This document shows, piece after piece, positions 1 to 6,411 of a stretch of 13,295 bases of DNA. This DNA is from JALHNI01 sp031367405. Lineage in GTDB: Bacteria; Acidobacteriota; Terriglobia; Bryobacterales; Bryobacteraceae. A program made the translations under genes and the position numbers. The stretch lies in assembly GCA_031367405.1 (NCBI GenBank), contig JANLPT010000396.1:1-13295 (forward strand), written 5' to 3'. The first letter of the stretch is position 1, and each line of letters begins with the position of its first letter. A model generated the notes under the pieces. It had not been told where the DNA came from. It did not search any database and was given only the letters and a program-made list of their open reading frames with translations.

Positions 1-1
1 T

Positions 2-367
2 TCGTTGGCAATTAAGAACCTGCTGAATGGTTCGGGTCCGGCGTGGATCGACGTGAAGCAGAACAGCACCACGTTGGTGCTAGCCGTCAATACGAGCATG
101 GGCGGCATGAACAACTGCTTCTTCATCGGCAACAACGAAGCCTATGCGAACCAGATCAACATGCTGGGGATCGATCAGGCTTTGAAGGGCCTGGAGGGCT
201 CGCTGCTCGGTTCGGAGAACAACATCGGCTTCCTCGGCATTCACGTGAAGGCACTGAAGAACGATACGAAGGCTGTGGCGGGGAATATCGGCGCTTCAGT
301 TGGCACGGGGCCCGGACTTGGGAACGTCGCTAATGGGCCCTTCCCCGGGGTGGGCAGCGCGCCGTGA
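2..367 (+). CDS. Hypothetical protein, 5'-partial
   Basis: The frame is open from the first complete codon at the window edge to a TGA at 365-367, so this is probably the C-terminal 121 residues of a longer protein. A TTG at position 5 could be a start, but too little upstream sequence is present to judge a ribosome binding site. The visible part is rich in Asn and Gly, with polar stretches such as NTSMGGMNNCFFIGNNEAY, a charged middle part and a Gly/Pro-rich tail ending GPFPGVGSAP. No transmembrane segment or known motif is seen, and I do not recognise the family. The stop overlaps the GTG start of the next gene (GTGA, 364-367), which points to translational coupling and one transcript with the following three genes. 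Confidence 0.65.
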   Translation, partial: SLAIKNLLNGSGPAWIDVKQNSTTLVLAVNTSMGGMNNCFFIGNNEAYANQINMLGIDQALKGLEGSLLGSENNIGFLGIHVKALKNDTKAVAGNIGASVGTGPGLGNVANGPFPGVGSAP

Positions 368-1248
368 GCACTGCGTCCGCGCTGCCGCCGGCCGAACGGC
401 TACTGCCATTTCGTTACGCGGAGTCCTTCACCGGGGGATCGCTCTACTGGCTGCCGGTGGACTCTTTTCCGATACGGACAGCCGAGCGGCTGCGGACGCT
501 GCCATTACTCACCGGCCTCGTCCAGGCGCTCGAAAAGAGTCTCAAGGCGCAAGCGGCTTGCTTCTGGTCGCAGGAGGCCATGTCGCCTTCCACGCCGGAG
601 CGGCGTGATCGGTTCTTCGATGATCTCTACCGCTTGCAGCCAGCCTCTGGCTATCAGCGCCGCGCCGGCCAAGTACTCCAGATGCTGGATGGTGATCAGC
701 TCGTTCGCGACGTACAAGCCCTCACCGGCCCACTGGACGTGGCCAAATACCAGCATTTCTTAAGTTTCTGGTGTACGGCGGTGGAGGTGAAGTATTTTGT
801 CGAGAATTACTTTGGCTACTCGTTCGCCACCGTGATGCTGCTGGCCAATTCGCCGGCCGCGCCGCCACCGGTGAAACTGCCCGCGTTTCTGCTGAAACAT
901 CCGGGATTCAAGCCGCTGGTGGAAGATACGCCACCCGAAGCTCTGGCGAAGAAGATGGCGGCGGCGGGCCATCCCTTTGGAAAGATGTCGCGTGAGCTGT
1001 TTGGCGAGGGTTTCGCCCGGCCTAGTTATCTGAAAGCGATGCCTTTCATTGTGCCGGACCTTGTCGCCAGCGACTTCTTCTCCCAAGGCCGCAAGCTGAC
1101 CGATGCCTTGTTTGCGCTGACGCCGGTGTATATTCGCGAAAGTAAGGCGGACCAGGGTGTCTTGATCGCCAGCCGCGAGCCGTTGCACGAATTGCTCATT
1201 GAGTTACTCGCCGCCCTTCCTGAGAAAGAGGTTAGCCGCCGGCATTAA
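364..1248 (+). CDS. Hypothetical protein, 294 aa, coupled to upstream gene
   Basis: Starts at GTG 364 inside the upstream stop (GTGA). A G-rich stretch (ggggtggg, about 347-354) lies at a suitable distance to serve as ribosome binding site. The product has no signal peptide and no clear membrane segment. The middle part (about residues 118-165) is aromatic and moderately hydrophobic and is followed by a Pro-rich linker. The C-terminal segment from about residue 255 (VYIRESKADQGVLIASREPL) resembles the C-terminal segment of the next protein (AFLRDSPQDEGLLIVSLEPV), and both N-termini carry a W-L-P element followed by a Leu/Arg-rich helix. I read the two as distant paralogues or partner proteins of an unrecognised family. 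No catalytic motif stands out, so no function is assigned. Coding status is supported by its length, the tight overlaps and its place in a co-oriented cluster ending in an OmpA gene. Confidence 0.75.
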   Translation: MSTASALPPAERLLPFRYAESFTGGSLYWLPVDSFPIRTAERLRTLPLLTGLVQALEKSLKAQAACFWSQEAMSPSTPERRDRFFDDLYRLQPASGYQRRAGQVLQMLDGDQLVRDVQALTGPLDVAKYQHFLSFWCTAVEVKYFVENYFGYSFATVMLLANSPAAPPPVKLPAFLLKHPGFKPLVEDTPPEALAKKMAAAGHPFGKMSRELFGEGFARPSYLKAMPFIVPDLVASDFFSQGRKLTDALFALTPVYIRESKADQGVLIASREPLHELLIELLAALPEKEVSRRH

Positions 1249-1270
1249 ACTGGCGCGGCTTCAGATCGCT

Positions 1271-2026
1271 ATGCTTGCTCTTAAGTTACTTTCCCGCGAG
1301 GCCGGTCGCCATGTCTGGCTGCTGCCCTATGCTGACCGGCCTTTTCATCAGCCCATCGCCCACCCGGACCGCCTAGCGGCGTGGCTGCATGTAGCCACCA
1401 CGCTGGCGCGCCGCCTGAGCAGTGTTGGCCGGCTGGACCTCTTCATCGAGCTCTCTCGCCTCAACTACGAAGGCACCAAGAAGATCAGCCCGAATGGGGC
1501 CGCCTGGATGCCCGCGCCCGGCCTCGGCATTTGGCCGCAAGGCCGTCCGCCGCACTTTCTGACCACCGAGGACGTCTATCAGATGGATCCTGAATCGCCC
1601 TATGAGGCTCCGTTTCATCCCTCGCTCCGCGTGGGCGAGGCTACGGGGCTGCGGTCCTGTTGGGATGCGCTGCTGGGGTACGGCGGACTGGTCGCGCTTT
1701 TTCAAGAACTGACGATCGAGCAGTATGTCGCCAAGTCGCGCGAGGTCTTCGTACCCATGATCGATGAAGCGGCTTTTCACGCTTACCCCGAGTATTTGCC
1801 GCTGCTCGATGCCAAGGTGGCGCAGGCCGATCCGGTTGCCATTCGCGAATGGCTCTGCGGCGCAAAGGCCTTTCTGCGCGACAGTCCCCAGGACGAGGGA
1901 CTCTTGATCGTCTCCCTGGAGCCTGTCGACTCCATCTTTTCGGACCTGAAGTTTGCGCCTACCAAGCAGGCCGGTCTTTTTGAAGCACCACTGAAGGGCC
2001 TGACGACCCGATTAAGTTTGGGATAG
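1271..2026 (+). CDS. Hypothetical protein, possible paralogue of the upstream gene
   Basis: The frame is open from a TTG at 1199, which would overlap the upstream gene by 50 bases. ATG 1271, 22 bases after the upstream stop, gives 251 residues and removes a basic leader that looks like overlap artefact. Neither start has a convincing Shine-Dalgarno site, so the start is uncertain. The product looks soluble: no signal peptide or membrane helix, many Trp/Tyr/Pro residues, and a central part with GLGIWPQGRPPHFLTTEDVY. Residues about 200-226 (AFLRDSPQDEGLLIVSLEPV onward) match the C-terminal pattern of the preceding protein: R-[ED]-S, then D-[EQ]-G-[LV]-L-I and E-P. The two genes could encode partner subunits. 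The stop is 8 bases before the OmpA-family gene, so one operon is likely. Family and function are unknown. Confidence 0.72.
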   Translation: MLALKLLSREAGRHVWLLPYADRPFHQPIAHPDRLAAWLHVATTLARRLSSVGRLDLFIELSRLNYEGTKKISPNGAAWMPAPGLGIWPQGRPPHFLTTEDVYQMDPESPYEAPFHPSLRVGEATGLRSCWDALLGYGGLVALFQELTIEQYVAKSREVFVPMIDEAAFHAYPEYLPLLDAKVAQADPVAIREWLCGAKAFLRDSPQDEGLLIVSLEPVDSIFSDLKFAPTKQAGLFEAPLKGLTTRLSLG

Positions 2027-2034
2027 GAGTTTCG

Positions 2035-2997
2035 ATGCTGATACGTTTCACGCTGAGCTTGGCGATAGGTGCGGCACTTTTCGCCGCAGATCGCGCGGGT
2101 TCAAGAGACCATCCGCTGCTGACCCGTTATGCCGGAGCAGAGATCATTGGGTATTTCGAAAAGACTTATGAGGCTTACACGTTGCCGCTCGGGCGGATTA
2201 CCGTGGTGTCGGCACCTTTTGGGTATGCCAAAAGCGAGAGCGTGGAAGGCAAGCTGACCCGAATCACCTATCTGGTGCCGAAGGGGCGGACGGCTACGGA
2301 GGTCTATCGCAACTACACTTTGGCGCTGGCGAAACTGAACGCGCAGAAGCTGTTTGAGGGCATGGATGAAGGGCCGTTGGGGATGATGGGCGTGCGCTAT
2401 GACGTCCTTTTCAGCCAGGTGGGCCAGATTCTGGAATATAGCTATGCGGGGCAACGCTTCTACGCGGGTCGATTTACGACGCCGACGGCCAAGGTGACGC
2501 TGGCGCTCTATGTGATCGAATACAACGATGGGTTACAGCCGGAGGGCATCGTGGTGGCCAAAGGGCAGGTGGTGGTGCAGTTGGATATTATCGAGAGCGC
2601 CATCATGGATACGGGGCAGGTGACGGCGGCCGAGATTTCTACGGGACTCGCGAAGGATGGCCACATTGCTTTGTACGGGATCCTGTTCGATACGAACAAG
2701 GCGGAGTTAAAGGCGGAGTCAGCGGCGGCCGTGGAGCAGATTGCGGGGGTGCTGAAGGCGAACGCGACGGTGAAGCTTTATGTGGTGGGGCACACAGACA
2801 ATGTCGGCGCGCATGAGTATAACTTGGAGCTATCGCGGAAGCGGGCCGAGTCAGTGGTGCGGGAACTGACAGCGAAGCACGGGATCGCGGCGGATCGGTT
2901 GGTACCGGCCGGAGTGGGGGCTTACGCACCAGTGGCATCGAATGGGGCAGAGGCGGGTCGAACAAAGAACCGGCGCGTGGAACTCGTTCAGCGTTAG
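2035..2997 (+). CDS. OmpA-family outer-membrane/peptidoglycan-binding protein, DUF4892-like N-terminal part
   Basis: Starts at ATG 2035 behind an aggag site (2026-2030). Residues 1-17 form a signal peptide (short basic start, hydrophobic LSLAIGAALFA) with likely cleavage after FA-17, so the protein is exported. Residues about 210-320 are a C-terminal OmpA domain: GHTDNVG at 252-258, an N..LS..RA element at 263-271 and NRRVEL near the end. Asp255 and Arg270 match the pair that binds diaminopimelate in the OmpA family, so non-covalent peptidoglycan attachment is likely. The region at about 24-200 (DHPLLTRY..., LTRITYLVPKGRT...) resembles DUF4892, which occurs in front of OmpA domains in other bacteria; I recognise this by pattern only. 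It is the last gene of the plus-strand operon, which ties the upstream unknown proteins loosely to the envelope. Length (320 aa) is normal for this layout. Confidence 0.88.
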   Translation: MLIRFTLSLAIGAALFAADRAGSRDHPLLTRYAGAEIIGYFEKTYEAYTLPLGRITVVSAPFGYAKSESVEGKLTRITYLVPKGRTATEVYRNYTLALAKLNAQKLFEGMDEGPLGMMGVRYDVLFSQVGQILEYSYAGQRFYAGRFTTPTAKVTLALYVIEYNDGLQPEGIVVAKGQVVVQLDIIESAIMDTGQVTAAEISTGLAKDGHIALYGILFDTNKAELKAESAAAVEQIAGVLKANATVKLYVVGHTDNVGAHEYNLELSRKRAESVVRELTAKHGIAADRLVPAGVGAYAPVASNGAEAGRTKNRRVELVQR

Positions 2998-3055
2998 CGG
3001 TTTGGGGGCTTGTTCAAAAGTTGTGCATAAAACGGCAGTCGCCAGAAATGTTTTA

Positions 3056-3077
3056 TTAGTTGGCCGTGTCCGACTAG
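3056..3077 (+). terminator. Possible weak terminator hairpin after the OmpA gene
   Basis: ttagttgg (3056-3063) can pair with ccgactag (3070-3077) around a six-base loop, with two G-T type pairs, and is followed by gtttataaagctttt. It lies 59 bases after the OmpA stop. The stem is weak and the T-run is interrupted, so this is only a candidate. Confidence 0.3.
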
Positions 3078-3086
3078 TTTATAAAG

Positions 3087-3176
3087 CTTTTATTATCATG
3101 GGCTCCAGGTGATATTACAATTTTTCGGTGAGATGCCGAGCTGAGACAAATGACTCTAAGAATTTGATAATAAAAG
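3087..3176. repeat. 12-bp perfect inverted repeat in AT-rich DNA
   Basis: cttttattatca (3087-3098) is exactly complementary in reverse to tgataataaaag (3165-3176). Allowing one bulged T, the match extends outward through aag/ctt to about 3084 and 3180. The 66-base centre codes for nothing recognisable. It could be the ends of a tiny mobile-element remnant or an AT-rich RNA stem. Confidence 0.6.
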
Positions 3177-3240
3177 ACTTAATCATTGTATGATTCGGTG
3201 AAGCGCGGAACCGGCTCGTAACTAACTGAAATTAAGGGAG

Positions 3241-3371
3241 TTGGGTTAGGCGAGAAAAATGGGTGGAACCGGCGCGGGGCGATCGCTCTAATGGCGATTC
3301 GCTTAGCCCGCGTCCTCCGCCGGTTCCACCCTCAACAACGGGAATTGGCGTTTTGTTTTCGCCTTACCCAA
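3241..3371. repeat. Nested imperfect palindrome, about 130 bp
   Basis: The core is a perfect 14-bp inverted repeat, gggtggaaccggcg (3261-3274) with cgccggttccaccc (3318-3331); pairing continues imperfectly inward (18 of 21). The centre holds a further small hairpin (gatcgc at 3281-3286 with gcgatt at 3294-3299). Outside the core, ttgggttaggcgag (3241-3254) pairs with ttcgccttacccaa (3358-3371) at 12 of 14 positions. The symmetric nesting suggests a folded RNA or a REP/MITE-like element rather than chance. Confidence 0.65.
3307..3324 (+). repeat. Direct repeat copy A (second copy at 3437-3454)
   Basis: cccgcgtcctccgccggt at 3307-3324 recurs at 3437-3454 with a single change (g to t at position 13). 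Similarity continues more loosely downstream for about 25 bases (aacggga / aacggaa, then ggcg, then ttttc), so the true repeat may be about 45 bases with decay. Copy A overlaps the right arm of the nested palindrome. Confidence 0.55.
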
Positions 3372-3401
3372 AAAGAAACCGGCACAGGGAGCAACCAAAC
3401 A

Positions 3402-3418
3402 CTTGGGTGACCCCCAAG
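3402..3418 (-). terminator. Small hairpin downstream of the kinase gene
   Basis: cttggg (3402-3407) and cccaag (3413-3418) form a perfect 6-bp stem with a 5-base loop, about 70 bases past the kinase stop on the minus strand. There is no clear U-run after it in that direction, so its role as terminator is doubtful. Confidence 0.25.
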
Positions 3419-3436
3419 GCGAACCATAGATTACTC

Positions 3437-3454
3437 CCCGCGTCCTCCTCCGGT
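3437..3454 (+). repeat. Direct repeat copy B (first copy at 3307-3324)
   Basis: Second copy of the 18-base repeat, 17 of 18 identical. It lies 35 bases beyond the 3' end of the minus-strand kinase gene, so it would be transcribed as the start of that gene's 3' untranslated region. Confidence 0.55.
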
Positions 3455-3488
3455 CTTGCCTTGATTAACGGAAACGGCGAGGGATTTT

Positions 3489-5780
3489 CTAACGGGCGCT
3501 GCAAATTTGTTGCAATTGCCGGGCGAGCAGGGCGACGGCGGGATGAGGGGTGGCTTTAAGGCGGTTGAGTCCATCGGAGCAGGAGGGCGCGATTTGGTCC
3601 TGGGGTAGCACTCGCACCAGGGCGATACGGTTGGCGGCAAATTCACGCAGAACCTCCGCGTCGGCAGGACTGCGGTCGAGCATGCGCAGGTACTCCGCGT
3701 CCGCATTTAGACGACCTGCCGGACTGTCTCCCTGCCAAACCGTCAAGATGCGGGCACGCGCGATTTCCACACGCCGATCCTCTGGAAACTCGCCCGCCAG
3801 CCGCTTCGCCTCTCGAGATGCCTCACGAAGAAGATTGACGGCTTCGATTTCGCTGCCCCCGGTTGATCGCAAGGCCATCGCATAACGAAAGTTGTCGTTC
3901 AGCCACTCGGCGCGCCCGGCGGGGGAGGCGAGCAGACCGGCGATCCGCCGGTTGATGATGGACTTATACTGCTGGCGGGCGCGGTCACGTTCGCCGGAAG
4001 CCTCCAGAAGCTCGCCGACCCGGCGCTGCATCGTGAGATTTTGTGGCTGGCGCTCGACTGCCAATTGCTGGACCTTGAGGGCCTGGGTGAGATCGCCGGA
4101 ATCCTCAAGGATATGGGCCATTTGATGGAAAGCCGCCGCCAATTGCCGGTCTCTTTCGGCGGACAAACCAGGACTGCCCGTGAGCCATCCGATGGCTCGT
4201 TCCACGGCCTGGCGGGCTTGGGACAATTGTCCAAGGTGGCGATCGACCCGGGATTCTTGGGTGGCCGCCGCTGCGGCGATCGCGGGATGGTCGGAAGCCA
4301 CTTGTTCGGCCAGGGCAAGACTCAGCGTCGCGAACTGGGCGGCTTCCCCTAAGTGACCCTGATCGAGAGCCAGGGTGCTCTGGGCCGTCAGCAACCGGGT
4401 CAGGACGGCCCCATCGGTGCGGTGATCCACTTCAGCCAGCAGCTTCGCGGCCCCCATATCGTCGCCGCAGGATCGGAGCACTTCGGCAACCGCGAGCGCG
4501 GAATCTGCATCGGCGAACCCGGCATGCTGGAGAGAACGCCACTGGCGCTTTACGGCGTCCGCCATCGCCCTTGCATCGGGCGCGACTGAGATGGCGAGAT
4601 TCGTCTCATTCACGATTCGGCTTAACGTTTGCGCTTGCCGCTGGGCGCGGTCCGCACGCCACCAGGCGTAGCCGGTGCCGGCAGTGAGCAGCAACGTCAC
4701 CGCCGCCATGGAAGCGGCGATCCAGCGATTGCGACGCACAAAGAGTCGCGCCACGTAGGCCCAACCGCCGTCGACGGCCTTCACGGGCTCATAGGCGACC
4801 CAGCGGCCCAGTTCTTCGCCGAACTCGCGGGCCGTGGCGAAACGGGCGGTGGGTTCGGGTTGCATGGCCCGGGCGAGGATCGCGTCGAGATCGCCGTCCA
4901 AGGCAGGTGCGAAGCTGGAAGCGGGCGGGGGCATATCCTGGCCTGGCCGCCGTCGAGGCGGCTTCCCGGTGAGCAGATGGTATAGCACGCAAGCCAGGCC
5001 GTAGATGTCGGTGGCGGCGGTGATGGGCAGGCCCGCGACTTGCTCCGGACTCGCATAGTCGGGCGTCAGAGCGCGCAGAGTGTTCTGCAGATTGACGGGC
5101 GTTGTGTCGAGGATTTTGGCAATCCCGAAGTCGAGCAGTTTGGGCTGGCCAGCGGGCGTCACCAGGATGTTGCCGGGCTTCAAGTCGCGATGCACGATCA
5201 GGTTTTGGTGCGCGTGTTGCACCGCATCGCAGACATGGCGGAACAAGGTACAGACGGTGCGCGCTGCACGCCCACGCGACCACACGTCGATCGTCTCGCC
5301 CTCAATCAGTTCCATCACGAGATAGGGCGAGCCATCTTCGGCAGTGCCTGCATCGATCAGGCGGCAAATGTTCGGGTGATTCAGATTCGCGAGGATCTGC
5401 CGCTCGCGCTTGAAACGCTCGACGACAAAGTCACTGCGGATCGCCCGCGAAACGAACTTGACGGCCACGCGCAAGGTGAGTTCGCCATCGGAGCGCTCGC
5501 CTTCGTAAACGGCACCCATGCCGCCCCGGCCGATTTCACGAATCAGCTTGTAAGGGCCGACACGCTCGGCGCTGGTGGCCGGAACGCTTTGCTCGATCTG
5601 CGAGGCGACGCTGGCCAGGGGCGTACCGAGGAAGGTGGCGGCGCCGTGATCGAACTCGACGAGACGTTCCACCGCCGCGCGTGTCTCCGCATCGAGCCCT
5701 TGTTCGTCCAGGTAAAGCCGGCGAGCGGCGGGGCCCAGGTCAGCGACCGCGAAGAAATGGCGTTCAATCTCAGGGTTCAG
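3489..5780 (-). CDS. Membrane-anchored Ser/Thr protein kinase with C-terminal TPR region
   Basis: Hanks-type kinase, 763 residues from the proposed CTG start at 5780. After an N-terminal segment typical of these kinases (AARRLYLDEQG, about 18-28), the kinase domain spans about 76-330. It has a glycine loop GRGGMG (84-89), VAVKF with Lys108, Glu126 in helix C, HRDLKPGN with Asp199, DFG at 217-219 and ASPEQ in place of APE. All catalytic residues are present, so it should be active. One membrane helix lies at about 353-374, placing the kinase inside and the TPR-like helical part (about 390-763) outside the cytoplasmic membrane. CTG is preferred because AGGAG (5793-5789) sits 8 bases upstream, CTGA overlaps the sigma stop, and no ATG/GTG/TTG follows until inside the N-terminal segment. 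The open frame extends up to 5873, inside the sigma gene. The pairing suggests signal transduction with the sigma factor; its substrate is unknown. Confidence 0.93.
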   Translation of the reverse strand: MNPEIERHFFAVADLGPAARRLYLDEQGLDAETRAAVERLVEFDHGAATFLGTPLASVASQIEQSVPATSAERVGPYKLIREIGRGGMGAVYEGERSDGELTLRVAVKFVSRAIRSDFVVERFKRERQILANLNHPNICRLIDAGTAEDGSPYLVMELIEGETIDVWSRGRAARTVCTLFRHVCDAVQHAHQNLIVHRDLKPGNILVTPAGQPKLLDFGIAKILDTTPVNLQNTLRALTPDYASPEQVAGLPITAATDIYGLACVLYHLLTGKPPRRRPGQDMPPPASSFAPALDGDLDAILARAMQPEPTARFATAREFGEELGRWVAYEPVKAVDGGWAYVARLFVRRNRWIAASMAAVTLLLTAGTGYAWWRADRAQRQAQTLSRIVNETNLAISVAPDARAMADAVKRQWRSLQHAGFADADSALAVAEVLRSCGDDMGAAKLLAEVDHRTDGAVLTRLLTAQSTLALDQGHLGEAAQFATLSLALAEQVASDHPAIAAAAATQESRVDRHLGQLSQARQAVERAIGWLTGSPGLSAERDRQLAAAFHQMAHILEDSGDLTQALKVQQLAVERQPQNLTMQRRVGELLEASGERDRARQQYKSIINRRIAGLLASPAGRAEWLNDNFRYAMALRSTGGSEIEAVNLLREASREAKRLAGEFPEDRRVEIARARILTVWQGDSPAGRLNADAEYLRMLDRSPADAEVLREFAANRIALVRVLPQDQIAPSCSDGLNRLKATPHPAVALLARQLQQICSAR

Positions 5781-6334
5781 GCCTTTAACTCCTGATGCAG
5801 CCAGGCTTGGGCGAGTCGGAGCTCGCGATAAACCTGGGCTGCGGTGACGTCGCCACCGAGCGATTCGGCGCACTCCTCAGCCGTCATGCCGCCGAAGAAG
5901 CGCATCTCGATCAGTTGCGCCTTGCGCGCGTCGTGGATCGCCAACCGGTCAAGTGCCTCGTGGATGGCAACGACTTGTTCCGAGTCCTGGTCGAGCGAAA
6001 GGATCTCTTCTTTCAGCTCCAGGTTGGCCATGCCGGAACCACGCTTCTGGGCTCCTTTGGTGCGAGCATAGTCCACGATGATCTGGCGCATCACGCGGGC
6101 AGCCAGAGCAAAGAAGTGGGCGCGATTGTTGATGGTCTGTTCGCGGCCTTCGATCAGCTTGATGTAAGCTTCATTCACCAGGGCCGTGGCCTGGATGGTC
6201 TGTTGCTGGCCGCGCAGGTAGGAATGCGCCAGCCGGCGGAGTTCGTCATAGACAAGAGGCACCAAGAGATTGACGGCATTTTCGTCGCCTTGGCGGGAGC
6301 GTTCTAGTAATAGCGTTACCTGGTTGGGATCCAC
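5777..6334 (-). CDS. ECF-type RNA polymerase sigma factor (Acidobacteria/Planctomycetes-type)
   Basis: Directs RNA polymerase to a specific promoter set. GTG 6334 gives 185 residues, the usual ECF size (VDPNQVTLLLERSRQGDENA...). The frame stays open to a GTG at 6409, but that start lies within the ribosome binding site of the divergent gene. The sigma-2 region spans about 24-95 (LVYDELRRLAHSYLRG, ATALVNEAYIKL, FFALAARVMRQIIVDYAR), as in the family often annotated Sig-70_X6. Sigma-4 is about 125-182 (AQLIEMRFFGGMTAEECAES, then an HTH and LRLAQAWLHQEL). The turn of the sigma-4 helix-turn-helix reads LGGDVTAAQVYREL, which looks about two residues longer than usual (compare LG-IS-ATV-R). No anti-sigma gene is adjacent; instead the stop overlaps the kinase start by four bases, which suggests coupled translation and control by phosphorylation. 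Confidence 0.92.
   Translation of the reverse strand: MDPNQVTLLLERSRQGDENAVNLLVPLVYDELRRLAHSYLRGQQQTIQATALVNEAYIKLIEGREQTINNRAHFFALAARVMRQIIVDYARTKGAQKRGSGMANLELKEEILSLDQDSEQVVAIHEALDRLAIHDARKAQLIEMRFFGGMTAEECAESLGGDVTAAQVYRELRLAQAWLHQELKA
5789..5793 (-). promoter_or_regulatory. Shine-Dalgarno AGGAG deciding the kinase CTG start
   Basis: On the minus strand AGGAG lies inside the last codons of the sigma gene, followed by TTAAAGGC and then CTG AAC CCT. The 8-base spacing is good and no conventional start codon lies at a usable distance in the kinase frame. Confidence 0.6.
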
Positions 6335-6411
6335 CGAACCATTATGCTCCCGTGGAGCGCCTCCAGCGTAAAATCTTGAGCCTGATTTACGTTCACTAAG
6401 AAGGAGCACTT
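6335..6411. promoter_or_regulatory. Divergent intergenic region, sigma gene / DUF3592-like gene
   Basis: These 77 bases separate the proposed sigma start from the divergent ATG and must hold, or closely neighbour, both promoters. On the plus strand aaggag (6401-6406) is a good ribosome binding site for ATG 6412. On the minus strand GGGAG lies about 12 bases before the GTG, which is somewhat far. No clear pair of -35/-10 boxes could be fixed. Confidence 0.5.

Larger units (their letters stand above)
2998..3488. other. Convergent intergenic region without a credible gene
   Basis: About 490 bases lie between the stops of the plus-strand OmpA gene and the minus-strand kinase gene. The first half (about 3010-3240) is clearly richer in A/T than the rest of the window, with many in-frame stops on both strands. 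The second half is GC-rich and carries repeats that are listed separately. An open frame at 3263-3559 gives a Pro/Arg-rich, motif-free protein that runs into the kinase gene and does not look real. No tRNA, known riboswitch or transposase fragment was recognised. The content fits transcription-termination structures plus small repetitive elements or debris of an old insertion. Confidence 0.7.

Noticed and set aside
2998..3488. Riboswitch, tRNA or CRISPR in the intergenic region
   Set aside because: No cloverleaf, regular spacer-repeat pattern or known riboswitch consensus; the region follows stops on both sides rather than preceding a gene.
3263..3559. 98-codon plus-strand open frame in the convergent intergenic region
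   Set aside because: Pro/Arg-rich translation without motifs, overlaps repeats and the 3' end of the kinase gene; better explained as chance in GC-rich DNA.
5040..5795. 251-codon plus-strand open frame antisense to the kinase gene
   Set aside because: Mirror of a well-supported kinase with intact catalytic motifs; the translation has no recognisable domain.
5781..5873. 31-residue N-terminal extension of the kinase frame
   Set aside because: Arg/Ser/Pro-rich, lies within the sigma coding sequence and has no ribosome binding site; the family's N-terminal segment begins after it.
6335..6409. 25-residue N-terminal extension of the sigma factor from GTG 6409
   Set aside because: The start would overlap the divergent gene's ribosome binding site and has none of its own; 185 residues from GTG 6334 is the normal size.
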